Source: Bacillota bacterium (GTDB lineage Bacteria > Bacillota > Clostridia > Christensenellales > UMGS416). From it: 32,538 nt of DNA. Location of the stretch: the NCBI GenBank assembly GCA_023422005.1, contig JAEZSC010000045.1:1-32538 (forward strand), written 5' to 3'. Under the pieces are notes generated by a model that was given only the letters and a program-made list of their open reading frames with translations, did not search any database and had not been told where the DNA came from. A program made the position numbers and the translations under genes. Positions 23,286 through 31,461 of this stretch are shown here, piece by piece; within the stretch, counting starts at the first letter, position 1, and each line of letters begins with the position of its first letter.

Positions 23286-24764
23286 CTACAGTATATATTT
23301 GTCCTTCTTGGGCGGGCGGGCGGCCAGCTCCGCGCGCTTGTCGTCAAAACCAGGGCGGCCCAGCAGCGCGTAGGTCGCGTTCTTGCCCTCCTCCACGCCG
23401 GGTTGGTCAAAGGCATCGATGCCCAGCAGCTCTCCGCACACGGCGGTCTGCACCTCAAAGAAGTGCAGCAGCTGGCCCACGGTGAAGGCGTTGACTTCCG
23501 GCAGCAGCACGGTTTGGTTGAGCTTGCCGGCCTTCACCAGCGCGTATTCGGTGGCGGCGCGCTCGCTCTGGATCAATTCGTTGAGCGTATGTCCGCCCAG
23601 GAAGCTGACCGCGGGGATCTCCTCGAACCCATGGGGAATCGCATAATCGCAGCGGTACTTCTCCACGCCCAGGAACGTGATGACCTTGTCGAAGGGACCC
23701 TCGGTGTAAAGCTGCACCTGGGAATGCTGGTCGGTGACACCCAAGCTCTTGACCGGTGTCTGGCCCGCATGCACGGTTTTGCCGCGCAGCGTGTATTTCT
23801 TACCCAGGCTCTCGCCCCACAGCTGGGCGTACCAATCGGCCATGTATTTCAGGGAATCGGCATAGGGCATCACGACCTGTACGTTCTTGTTCTTCTGCGT
23901 CATGGCGATGTAGGCCAATACGCCGGACATCCAGCCGGGGTTGCTCCACAGGTCCTCAGTTTGGCACAGTTCGTCCATATACGCTGCGCCGGCCAGCAGT
24001 TCCTCGATGTCGATGTTGCACACCGCCGCCGGCAGCAGGCCCACCGGGCACAGCTCGGAGAAGCGCCCGCCCACGCCGTCGGGGATCACAAAAGTCTTGA
24101 GCTTGTACTGCTTGGCGATCTTAATGAGATAGCCCTTCTTGCGGTCGGTCGTCGCGATGATATGCTTGGCCAGATGGTCTGCGCCCATCCGCTTGGTCAG
24201 CTCGTCGAACACGATGAGCAGCTGCGACATCGTCTCCGACGTGCTGCCAGACTTCGTGATCACGTTGAAGCAGGTCTTCTTGAGGTCGATGACATCCAGA
24301 AGGGCGGCCATGCGCTCAGGGTCGATGTTGTCTTCCACGAACAGACGGGGGCCGCCACGGCTCTCGTCGCTCAAGTCGTTATAATGCAAATGGTTGAGCG
24401 CCTGCTGCACGGCGATTGGGCCCAGAGCTGAGCCGCCAATGCCCAGCACGACGAAGTTGTCAAAGGTATCGCGCACGCGGCGGGCGGTTGCCAGGATATC
24501 TTCTACGACGGTCTTCTGGTTGTATGGCAGCTTTGTCCAAGCCATCATGCGGGAGGGTCTCCCCCACTTGCCCTTGAGCGATTTTCGAGCCTTGTCAATC
24601 TGGGGCATCAGCGCCTCGATGTCGTCCACGGAAATGGCGCCTACCTTGTTGCGGAACTTGACGGCTTGGGCGGTCTTATCTATGTACTCCTCCATCATGT
24701 GGTTGAAGTCATATTTGAGCCGCATGCTCTTCTTCCAGTCTTCAGTCTGCCAGCGATTCACCAT
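23286..24764 (-). CDS. pgi: Glucose-6-phosphate isomerase
   Basis: Interconverts glucose-6-phosphate and fructose-6-phosphate (glycolysis, gluconeogenesis; cytosol). The 492-residue protein has the family blocks VLGIGGSALGP, TKSGSTSETMSQL, and the signature GVGGRFSELCPVGLLPAA, plus LWGESLGKK and SLGVTDQHSQVQL, where the catalytic Glu and His-containing loops are expected. It resembles the roughly 450-500 residue bacterial branch more than the 550-residue E. coli type. The ATG at 24764 follows AAGGAG. It stands alone, convergent with thiT. Confidence 0.96.
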   Translation of the reverse strand: MVNRWQTEDWKKSMRLKYDFNHMMEEYIDKTAQAVKFRNKVGAISVDDIEALMPQIDKARKSLKGKWGRPSRMMAWTKLPYNQKTVVEDILATARRVRDTFDNFVVLGIGGSALGPIAVQQALNHLHYNDLSDESRGGPRLFVEDNIDPERMAALLDVIDLKKTCFNVITKSGSTSETMSQLLIVFDELTKRMGADHLAKHIIATTDRKKGYLIKIAKQYKLKTFVIPDGVGGRFSELCPVGLLPAAVCNIDIEELLAGAAYMDELCQTEDLWSNPGWMSGVLAYIAMTQKNKNVQVVMPYADSLKYMADWYAQLWGESLGKKYTLRGKTVHAGQTPVKSLGVTDQHSQVQLYTEGPFDKVITFLGVEKYRCDYAIPHGFEEIPAVSFLGGHTLNELIQSERAATEYALVKAGKLNQTVLLPEVNAFTVGQLLHFFEVQTAVCGELLGIDAFDQPGVEEGKNATYALLGRPGFDDKRAELAARPPKKDKYIL

Positions 24765-24791
24765 AGTTTACTCCTTGAAAGCATTCAGCAC

Positions 24792-24797
24792 ATTATA
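24792..24797 (-). promoter_or_regulatory. -10 box of the pgi promoter
   Basis: A perfect TATAAT on the minus strand 27 nt before the pgi start. No good -35 hexamer is found at 16-18 nt (the bases there read TTTTGT), so only the -10 is claimed. Confidence 0.5.
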
Positions 24798-24952
24798 CAA
24801 TATTATGTAGAAAAACAAAAGACTTCCTTGCTCCCATTCTAGTATGCAGACGCCTATTTCATCCTATTCGCGGTCCTTGCAATCGGTTTCCGATGGCCAG
24901 CCGGCATGGCGCGGCACAAGGTTGCATATACATTTGCCGAGGTGCTTTGTAG

Positions 24953-25468
24953 ATGGTGCAAGGGGTTTCACTGCGGCTGCTGATGGCGACGGTGGCCATT
25001 CTGGCGGTGCTGTTGCTCGTGTCGCTGGCCGTGCCCGACAGCCTTATGGCATCGGCGCTGCTTCCCGGCCAGCCGACAGGCTCGTTGGTTGTCACCGTGC
25101 AGGATGGCTTCACCGAGCAGCCGCTGCAGAGCGCTACGGTCGTGATACCCGAAACCGGCGAGAGCGTTGTGACCGACGCCAGCGGAAAAACCACGGTGAT
25201 GCACGCACCCATACTGCAGGATGCCAACGAGCAGGCCGTGCTGCCGATGAACTGGGGCGAAATTACACTGTTGATCTATCGTGAAGGCTATATCGATGCG
25301 GCCGTCTTTCATGTAAACATATATGAAAACCAGACGCGGCAAGGCCCAACGGTGCTGCTGTTTCCGCTGGACGCCGACGGCTCCAACGCGCCGTTCACAT
25401 TGATCGAATCACCCAATCGCATGTGGGTGCAGCAGCTCTTGGCAGAATTTCGCCCAACCGCCGATTGA
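24953..25468 (+). CDS. Small exported or membrane-anchored protein, carboxypeptidase regulatory-like domain
   Basis: 171 residues, not recognised as a named gene. Residues about 8-28 (LRLLMATVAILAVLLLVSLA) form one hydrophobic segment: a signal peptide or an N-terminal anchor with the rest outside the membrane. Residues about 43-140 read as a beta-sandwich of the CarboxypepD_reg or Cna-B type (GSLVVTVQDGFTEQPLQSA, then TDASGKTTV, then ITLLIYREGYIDAAVFHVNI). No cysteines or catalytic motif are evident. The ATG at 24953 follows GAGG at about 10 nt; no clear promoter. The next gene has its own promoter, so this is probably monocistronic. The call as a real gene rests on the coherent signal/anchor plus domain layout. 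Confidence 0.7.
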   Translation: MVQGVSLRLLMATVAILAVLLLVSLAVPDSLMASALLPGQPTGSLVVTVQDGFTEQPLQSATVVIPETGESVVTDASGKTTVMHAPILQDANEQAVLPMNWGEITLLIYREGYIDAAVFHVNIYENQTRQGPTVLLFPLDADGSNAPFTLIESPNRMWVQQLLAEFRPTAD

Positions 25469-25490
25469 ATCGTTTGCCAGCAAATGTAAC

Positions 25491-25519
25491 TTGTTCCTTC
25501 TGACAAAAATCGATATAAT
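25491..25519 (+). promoter_or_regulatory. Promoter of the DUF1638-DUF3810 pair
   Basis: TTGTTC (25491-25496), 17-nt spacer, TATAAT (25514-25519), about 28 nt before the start codon at 25548. Confidence 0.7.
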
Positions 25520-25547
25520 TGATTCAATTAAACTCTCCGAGGGCATC

Positions 25548-26267
25548 ATGGCGAAGAGGCTTAAGGTCATCGCGTGCAAGGTCCTGATGCGCGAGCTCTA
25601 TTGGCTGGCTGCGCGCACCCCGAACATCGTGGATATCGTCTGGAAAAAGCAAGCACTGCACAACACGCCGGACTTGCTGCGCACATCGGTGCAGGCTGCC
25701 ATCGACGAAGCCGAGGCCGAGGAAGAGCAGTATGACGCCATCCTGCTGGGCTATGGCCTGTGCAGCAACGGAATCGTAGGGCTTACCAGCCGCAAGACGC
25801 CGCTGGTCATCCCCCGTGGGCACGATTGCGTGACCTTTTTGCTGGGCTCCAAGGAGCGCTATCGCGACATTTTCGACAGCTACAGCGGCGGCATCTACTG
25901 GTACTCGCCGGGATGGATTGAGCATTCGCTGCAGCCAGGCAAAGAGCGCTACGAACGCGCCTATCAGGAATACACCGACAAATATGGCGAGGACAACGCC
26001 CAATATCTGATGGATATGGAACAAAACTGGATGAAGGAATACCGTTGCGCGCTGTACATCGATTGGCCGGCGCTGCACCGGGATGACTATGACCGCTACA
26101 CACGGGAGTGTGCGGACTTCCTGAAGTGGGAATACCGCAGCGAGCAGGGAACGCCCGATCTGCTGCAGGATTTCCTGGATGGCAACTGGTCAAACGACCG
26201 CTTCCTCATCGTGCAGCCCGGCCAGACGGTGCAACCGTCCTTCGAAGCCGGCGTGATTAGGGTGTAG
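25548..26267 (+). CDS. DUF1638 protein of unknown function
   Basis: A 239-residue soluble protein with the DUF1638 hallmarks: CKVLMREL near the N-terminus (Cys10), YDAILLGYGLCSNGIVGL, LVIPRGHDCVTFLLGSKERY and GGIYWYSPGWIEH. The conserved Cys in LCSNG and in HDC, with Cys10, could bind a metal or cofactor, but that is a guess. DUF1638 members occur in methanogens and anaerobic bacteria, sometimes near corrinoid methyltransferase genes; none is present here. The ATG at 25548 follows CGAGGG; the open frame upstream runs through the promoter and is rejected. Only 2 nt separate it from the next gene, so they form an operon. Confidence 0.88.
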   Translation: MAKRLKVIACKVLMRELYWLAARTPNIVDIVWKKQALHNTPDLLRTSVQAAIDEAEAEEEQYDAILLGYGLCSNGIVGLTSRKTPLVIPRGHDCVTFLLGSKERYRDIFDSYSGGIYWYSPGWIEHSLQPGKERYERAYQEYTDKYGEDNAQYLMDMEQNWMKEYRCALYIDWPALHRDDYDRYTRECADFLKWEYRSEQGTPDLLQDFLDGNWSNDRFLIVQPGQTVQPSFEAGVIRV

Positions 26268-26269
26268 CT

Positions 26270-27430
26270 ATGAGTACTGTGCTTGGGAAAGGAAGAGTCA
26301 AAACCTTTTATGCGCCTCCCGAGCACTGGAGAAGGCAGTTGGTCAAGCTGCCGTGGCTGCTGCTGATGCCACTGGCTCAGCTCCTGAAGGAGCTGGGCGA
26401 CGCCAATCACGAAATCATCGAGACTGTCTATTCTCGTGGTATCTACCCTGTCCTTTCTCAAATCATCAACTTCGTGTTCAAATGGATACCCACGTCGATG
26501 GCCGAGCTGATCCTTTATAGCGGCGCTGCGGGCATCGTCGTATATGTGCTCGTGCAGCTTTGGCGCATCGCCGTAAAAAAGGAGCGATTGCTACGCGCTT
26601 TTCGCCTGGCCGTCAACCTTTCGCTGGTCGCGTGCGTGGGTTATTTTCTGTTTATCGCATTGTGGGGGCTCAACTACTACCGCCAGCCGCTGGCCCAGAC
26701 GCTGGATTACCCGGTGACGCCGCGCTCGCTCATCGAGCTCAAGGCGCTGTGCACCTCGCTGGCCGACGACGCCAACCGCCTGCGCGCGCTGGTACCCGAG
26801 TCGGACCAGGGCCATCTGAGCTTAACCGGCGGCAAAGCTGCGACGCTTAAAAAGGTGCCGAATGCCTATCATGCACTAAGCCGGACTTATCCGCTGTTCT
26901 CCGCCCGTTATGGATCGCCCAAGCCCGTGCTTCTGAGCTACCTGATGTCCTTCACCGAGACCCAGGGCATCTTCATCCCCTTTACGATGGAGCCAAACGT
27001 CAACATAGATATGCCCGACGTGTTCTTCGCCTCCACCGCCTGCCATGAAGAAGCGCACCTCTACGGGTTCGCCCGCGAGGACGAGGCCAATTTCATCAGT
27101 TATCTGGCCTGTATGGCGTCTGATGATCCGGAACTGCAGTATTCCGGCACGCTGCTGGCGTTGGTGACTTCCATGAATGCCCTGTGTGGCCACAGCTCCG
27201 AAGCCTATTGGCAGATATCCGACACTTACAGCGATGGCGTGAAACGCGACCTGTGGAATCACGACGCCTATTGGGATCAATTCAAAGGACCGGTGGCCGA
27301 GGCATCCACCAGCATGAACAACACATATCTCAAGAGCAACAAGCAAGCCGACGGCGTCAAGAGCTATGGCCGCATGGTGGATCTGCTGCTGGCCATGCGC
27401 GCCAAGAATGTGCAGCTGGAAGAAAATTAG
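26270..27430 (+). CDS. DUF3810 membrane protein with HExxH metallopeptidase-like motif
   Basis: A 386-residue protein of the DUF3810 family. Three hydrophobic segments lie in the first 135 residues (roughly 25-40, 75-97 and 108-132), followed by a large soluble domain. That domain has a gluzincin-like zinc site: HEEAHLYGFAREDEANF, with HExxH and a downstream Glu as probable third ligand. A membrane-anchored zinc peptidase is likely by motif, but the substrate is unknown. Both this and the DUF1638 gene are driven from the promoter at 25491; the gap is 2 nt. A strong hairpin follows at 27453. Confidence 0.88.
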   Translation: MSTVLGKGRVKTFYAPPEHWRRQLVKLPWLLLMPLAQLLKELGDANHEIIETVYSRGIYPVLSQIINFVFKWIPTSMAELILYSGAAGIVVYVLVQLWRIAVKKERLLRAFRLAVNLSLVACVGYFLFIALWGLNYYRQPLAQTLDYPVTPRSLIELKALCTSLADDANRLRALVPESDQGHLSLTGGKAATLKKVPNAYHALSRTYPLFSARYGSPKPVLLSYLMSFTETQGIFIPFTMEPNVNIDMPDVFFASTACHEEAHLYGFAREDEANFISYLACMASDDPELQYSGTLLALVTSMNALCGHSSEAYWQISDTYSDGVKRDLWNHDAYWDQFKGPVAEASTSMNNTYLKSNKQADGVKSYGRMVDLLLAMRAKNVQLEEN

Positions 27431-27452
27431 AGAACCGATTGAAAAGATGACA

Positions 27453-27480
27453 AGAGCGCCCGGCATCTGCCGGGCGCTCT
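27453..27480. terminator. Hairpin between convergent DUF3810 and hydA genes
   Basis: AGAGCGCCCGGCA and its complement TGCCGGGCGCTCT meet around a 2-nt TC centre: a near-perfect 28-nt palindrome. The T content after it is modest on both strands, so it may act as a bidirectional terminator or as an mRNA 3'-end stabiliser. Confidence 0.65.
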
Positions 27481-27493
27481 GCGTTACATGGTT

Positions 27494-29248
27494 TTACTTC
27501 TTCTTCTCATCCACGAGGTACTTGATGCGCTTCTTGTAGTGGGTGTGCAGCAGCTCGTGAGACTTGTGGCTGCCGGGCTCACCCAGAAACTCCTTGTAGA
27601 TCTTCGTGATGGAGGGGTTCTCATGGCTCTTACGCAGCGGCAGGCTCACGTCCTCGGCATAAATAGCTTTGGCTCTCTCTTTGCGTACATCCGTGTGGAA
27701 TTTCACCTCGTCGCTGACCAGGGGCTGGCCGCCGCCGGTCACGCAGCCGCCGGGGCATGCCATGATCTCGATGAAGTCGTACTGCTTCTCGCCGCTGCGG
27801 ATGCTCTCCAGCAGCTTCTTGGCGTTGCCGGTGCCGTGGGCCACGGCCACACGCACGTCCAGATCGCCGAGCTTCACGGTGGCTTCCTTGATGCCTTGGG
27901 TTCCGCGGACCGACTCGAACTCCACCTTTTCCAACGGCTTGCCGGTGACGACTTCAGCCACGGTGCGCAGCGCTGCCTCCATGACGCCGCCGGTGGCGCC
28001 GAAGATAACGGCCGCGCCGGTGGAATCGCCGAAGACGTCGTCGAAGTTGCCGTCAGGCAGGCGCACAAAGTCGATGTTGGCCTGGCGGATCATGCGGGCC
28101 AGCTCGCGGGTCGTGATGGCGATGTCCACATCGGCGTAGCCGGTGGAGGAAAGCTCGGGCCGGGCGGCTTCAAATTTCTTGGCCGTGCAGGGCATGACGC
28201 TTACAACGACGATATCCGCCGGGTCGATGCCGTTCATCTCCGCATAGTAGCTCTTGAGCACGGCGCCGGTCATCTGCTGGGGGCTCTTGCACGTGGAAAG
28301 GTTGTCCAGGAAGTCCGGGAAGAAATGCTCGGCGTACTTGACCCAGCCGGGGCTGCAGCTGGTGATCAGAGGCAGCTTGCCGCCTTCCTTGATCCTATGC
28401 AGCAGCTCGGTTCCCTCTTCCAGGATTGTAAGGTCCGCGCCGAAATCGGTGTCGAAAACCTTGTCAAAGCCCAGGCGGCGCAGCGCCGTGACCATCTTGC
28501 CGGTCACACGGCTGCCCATGGGCATGCCGAATTCCTCGCCAAGCGCAACGCGCACAGCCGGTGCGGTCTCCACCAACACGTGCTTGTTGGGGTCAGAGAG
28601 CGCTTCCCACACGCCGGCAGTGTCGTCTTTCTCGTAAATGGCCCCTACCGGGCAGGCCTGTATGCACTGGCCGCAATTGATGCAGGGCACCTCACCCAGG
28701 CTCTTCTCGAAAGCCGGGGCCACGATCGTATCGAAGCCGCGCTCGGTGGCGCCGATGACGCTGACCTGCTGGATATCCTGACAGGCGGCGATGCAGCGGC
28801 GGCACAGTACGCATTTGTTGGGGTCACGCACGATGGACGGCGAGGAAGTGTCCTTCTTGTAGTTCTTGGATGCGCCGGTGAAGGGCAGCTCATCCACGCC
28901 CAACTCGCTGGACAGGCGCTGCAGCTCGCACTTGCCGCTGCGGATGCAGGTCAGGCAGGTTTTCTCATGGTTGGAGAGAATGAGCTCCAGGTTGGTCTTT
29001 CGGGCCTGCTTTACCAGCGGCGTGTTTGTTTTCACGTCCATGCCGTTTTCCGCCGGAAGCATGCACGATGCCATGATGCGGTTGCCCAGCGCCACGACGC
29101 AGATGCGGCAAGCGCCGATGCAGCTGACATCCTTCAGATAGCACAGTGTGGGGATATAAACGCCGATCTGGCGCGCAGCCTCCAGCACGGTGGTGCCACG
29201 GGGTACCTCCACTTTGATGCCGTCTATTGTCAAAGTTACGTTTTCCAT
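27494..29248 (-). CDS. hydA: [FeFe]-hydrogenase catalytic subunit (HydA/HndD type)
   Basis: Reduces protons or oxidises H2 at the H-cluster. The 584-residue protein has, in order: an N-terminal [2Fe-2S] domain (Cys36, Cys47, Cys50, Cys62), a His-ligated [4Fe-4S] site (His94, Cys98, Cys101, Cys107), two [4Fe-4S] ferredoxin sites (Cys146-149-152-156 and Cys189-192-195-199), and the H-cluster domain. The three H-cluster motifs are intact: TSCSPGW (Cys298), MPCTAKKFE (Cys354) and MACPGGCVTGGGQP (Cys498, Cys502), followed by the small-subunit-like C-terminus. Modular layout and neighbours fit group A multimeric, NAD(P)-linked enzymes. The ATG at 29248 follows AAGGGAG. Last gene of the operon. Maturases HydE/F/G are not in the window. 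Confidence 0.97.
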   Translation of the reverse strand: MENVTLTIDGIKVEVPRGTTVLEAARQIGVYIPTLCYLKDVSCIGACRICVVALGNRIMASCMLPAENGMDVKTNTPLVKQARKTNLELILSNHEKTCLTCIRSGKCELQRLSSELGVDELPFTGASKNYKKDTSSPSIVRDPNKCVLCRRCIAACQDIQQVSVIGATERGFDTIVAPAFEKSLGEVPCINCGQCIQACPVGAIYEKDDTAGVWEALSDPNKHVLVETAPAVRVALGEEFGMPMGSRVTGKMVTALRRLGFDKVFDTDFGADLTILEEGTELLHRIKEGGKLPLITSCSPGWVKYAEHFFPDFLDNLSTCKSPQQMTGAVLKSYYAEMNGIDPADIVVVSVMPCTAKKFEAARPELSSTGYADVDIAITTRELARMIRQANIDFVRLPDGNFDDVFGDSTGAAVIFGATGGVMEAALRTVAEVVTGKPLEKVEFESVRGTQGIKEATVKLGDLDVRVAVAHGTGNAKKLLESIRSGEKQYDFIEIMACPGGCVTGGGQPLVSDEVKFHTDVRKERAKAIYAEDVSLPLRKSHENPSITKIYKEFLGEPGSHKSHELLHTHYKKRIKYLVDEKKK

Positions 29249-29263
29249 CGGTCACACGCTCCC

Positions 29264-31054
29264 TTACTTCTTTGAAATGGCCTTGAACCGGCAGGCGTCC
29301 ATGCAAGCGCCGCACTTGATGCACTTGCTCTGGTCGATCACGTGCTTGGCCTTGCGCTCGCCGGAAATGGCGTTGGTCGGGCAGTTGCGCGCGCACAGAC
29401 CGCAGCCGATGCACTTGTCATCGATTACAAAGCTCAGCAGAGCCTTGCAATGGCCGGCGGGGCAGCGCTTCTCGCGGATATGGGCCTCATACTCGCCGCG
29501 GAAATATTTGATTGTGGACAGCACCGGGTTGGGCGCGGTCATGCCTAGATTGCACAAGGCAGTCTTCTGTATACTCTGACCCAACGCTTCCAGCGCTTCG
29601 ATGTCGCCTTCCTTGCCGCGGCCTTCCACGATGCGCTCCAGAATCTCCAGCATGCGCTTGGTGCCGATACGGCACGGCACGCACTTGCCGCAGCTCTCGT
29701 CCACGGTGAAATCCAGGAAGAAGCGGGCGATGTCCACCATGCAGGTGTCCTCATCCATGACGATCAGACCGCCGGAGCCCATCATGGAGCCGATGGCCAT
29801 CAGCGATTCATAATCGATGGGCGTGTCCAGATACTGCGGCGGGATGCAACCGCCGGAGGGACCGCCGGTCTGAGCGGCCTTGAATTTCTTGCCGCCGGGG
29901 ATGCCGCCGCCGATCTCATAGATGATCTCACGCAGCGTGGTGCCCATGGGCACTTCCACAAGTCCGGTGTTTACAATCTTGCCGCCCAGCGCGAACACCT
30001 TGGTGCCCTTGGACTTCTCGGTGCCGATGGAGGCAAACCACTGGGGACCATTGTTGATGATCATCGGGATGTTTGCCAGCGTTTCCACGTTGTTGATGAC
30101 CGTGGGCTTGCCAAACACGCCCTTATTGGCCGGGAACGGCGGCTTGGGCCGCGGCTCGCCGCGATGGCCTTCGATGGAGGCCAGCAGCGCCGTTTCCTCA
30201 CCGCAGACGAAGGCGCCGGCGCCCAGGCGCAGGTCGATGTCAAAGTTGAAGCCGGTGCCGAAGATGTCCTTACCCAGCAGGCCGTATTCGCGAGCCTGCT
30301 TGATCGCGATGTTCAGGCGCTGCACGGCGATCGGGTACTCGGCGCGCACGTAGATATAGCCCTGGTCGGCGCCAATGCAATAGCCGGCGATGGCCATGGC
30401 TTCCAGCACGGCGTGGGGGTCGCCTTCCAGAACCGAACGGTCCATGAAGGCGCCGGGGTCGCCTTCGTCGGCGTTGCACACGACGTATTTTTTATCGCTG
30501 ACAGGCTTGCTGGCGAATTCCCACTTCTGCCCGCAGGAGAAACCCGCGCCGCCGCGACCGCGCAGGCCGGATTCCTTCATGAGGTCGATGACCTGCTTGG
30601 GTGTCATTTCGGTGAGCACCTTTGCCAGTGCCTTGTAGCCGTCCAGCGCGATGTATTCTTCGATGTTTTCCGGGTCGATAACGCCGCAGTTGCGCAACGC
30701 GATGCGCATCTGCTTGCGATAGAAGCCGATGTCATCCAGCGAGTTGGCCTCGTGGGTTGGGTCTACGTCCTTATAAATCAGGCGCTCGACCAGGCGGCCC
30801 TTGATCAGGTGCTCCTCGACGATTTCATCCACGTCTTCCACTTTGACTTTGCTGTAGAAGGCGCCTTCGGGATATACGATGACGACCGGGCCGCTCTCGC
30901 ACAATCCGAAGCAGCCGGTGCGAACGATTTTGATCTCGTCCTGCAGGCCCTTCTCCTTGATCAATGCCTCAAACCGGTTATGAATATACAGCGAGCTGGC
31001 CGACGTGCAGCCTGTGCCACCGCATACCAGCACATGTGCCCTGTGAAATACCAT
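29264..31054 (-). CDS. hydB: Hydrogenase NADH/FMN subunit (HydB/HndC, NuoF-like)
   Basis: Flavin subunit where NAD(P)H electrons enter or leave. The 596-residue protein has an N-terminal thioredoxin-like [2Fe-2S] domain (Cys11, Cys16, Cys48, Cys52), the NADH-binding motif GLRGRGGAGFSCGQKW (163-178), the FMN region NADEGDPGAFMDR, the NuoF [4Fe-4S] motif ESCGKCVPCR (Cys455, 458, 461, with Cys501), and a C-terminal pair of [4Fe-4S] ferredoxin sites (Cys548-551-554-558 and Cys578-581-584-588). This layout is that of HydB in bifurcating hydrogenases. The gap to hydA is 15 nt. The ATG at 31054 follows GGGGGAAGGA. Confidence 0.96.
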   Translation of the reverse strand: MVFHRAHVLVCGGTGCTSASSLYIHNRFEALIKEKGLQDEIKIVRTGCFGLCESGPVVIVYPEGAFYSKVKVEDVDEIVEEHLIKGRLVERLIYKDVDPTHEANSLDDIGFYRKQMRIALRNCGVIDPENIEEYIALDGYKALAKVLTEMTPKQVIDLMKESGLRGRGGAGFSCGQKWEFASKPVSDKKYVVCNADEGDPGAFMDRSVLEGDPHAVLEAMAIAGYCIGADQGYIYVRAEYPIAVQRLNIAIKQAREYGLLGKDIFGTGFNFDIDLRLGAGAFVCGEETALLASIEGHRGEPRPKPPFPANKGVFGKPTVINNVETLANIPMIINNGPQWFASIGTEKSKGTKVFALGGKIVNTGLVEVPMGTTLREIIYEIGGGIPGGKKFKAAQTGGPSGGCIPPQYLDTPIDYESLMAIGSMMGSGGLIVMDEDTCMVDIARFFLDFTVDESCGKCVPCRIGTKRMLEILERIVEGRGKEGDIEALEALGQSIQKTALCNLGMTAPNPVLSTIKYFRGEYEAHIREKRCPAGHCKALLSFVIDDKCIGCGLCARNCPTNAISGERKAKHVIDQSKCIKCGACMDACRFKAISKK

Positions 31055-31080
31055 TGTCCTTCCCCCTATCCTTCGCTTGC

Positions 31081-31461
31081 TTACGCTTTGACTTCTTCGT
31101 AATGGCCGATCGTGTATTCGCGCACCGGCTTGCCATTGACGATGTGCTCCGCGACGATGCGCGGCACCATCTCCGGGCCGACCTTCACATAGGTTACCTT
31201 CTCTTCACCGGGGCGATATACTTCCACGATGGGCTCCAGGCGGCACACGCCGATGCAGCCGGTCTGAGACACGGTGACATCGGCCAGGCTGCGCTTGGCC
31301 ACTTCTTCCATCATCGCCAGCAACACCGGGCGTGCACCTGCGGCGATGCCGCATGTGGCCATGCCCACGACGATGCGGGTGCCGGTGCCGCGGTCACGGC
31401 GGATGTTTACGGTATCCAGGGCTCTTTTACGGATGGCTTCCAGTTCCTGTACGCTCTTCAT
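31081..31461 (-). CDS. HndB-like thioredoxin-fold [2Fe-2S] ferredoxin
   Basis: A 126-residue protein resembling the HndB subunit of Hnd hydrogenase and the N-terminal domain of HydB-type subunits. Cysteines in the expected places are Cys37 (ATCGIAAGAR), Cys69 and Cys73 (QTGCIGVCRLEP). The fourth cysteine of a standard thioredoxin-like ferredoxin (C-x4-C) is Ala here; from memory this CGIAxGA form is common in HndB relatives. It probably passes electrons within the complex, or has a structural role if no cluster forms. The ATG at 31461 follows GGAGG and overlaps the stop of the HATPase gene (ATGA). Confidence 0.88.
   Translation of the reverse strand: MKSVQELEAIRKRALDTVNIRRDRGTGTRIVVGMATCGIAAGARPVLLAMMEEVAKRSLADVTVSQTGCIGVCRLEPIVEVYRPGEEKVTYVKVGPEMVPRIVAEHIVNGKPVREYTIGHYEEVKA

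Noticed and set aside
27488..29275. 595-codon open frame on the plus strand opposite hydA
   Set aside because: hydA has all cofactor motifs; the opposite frame is Ala/His/Gly-rich without any recognisable domain, so it is a codon-bias shadow.
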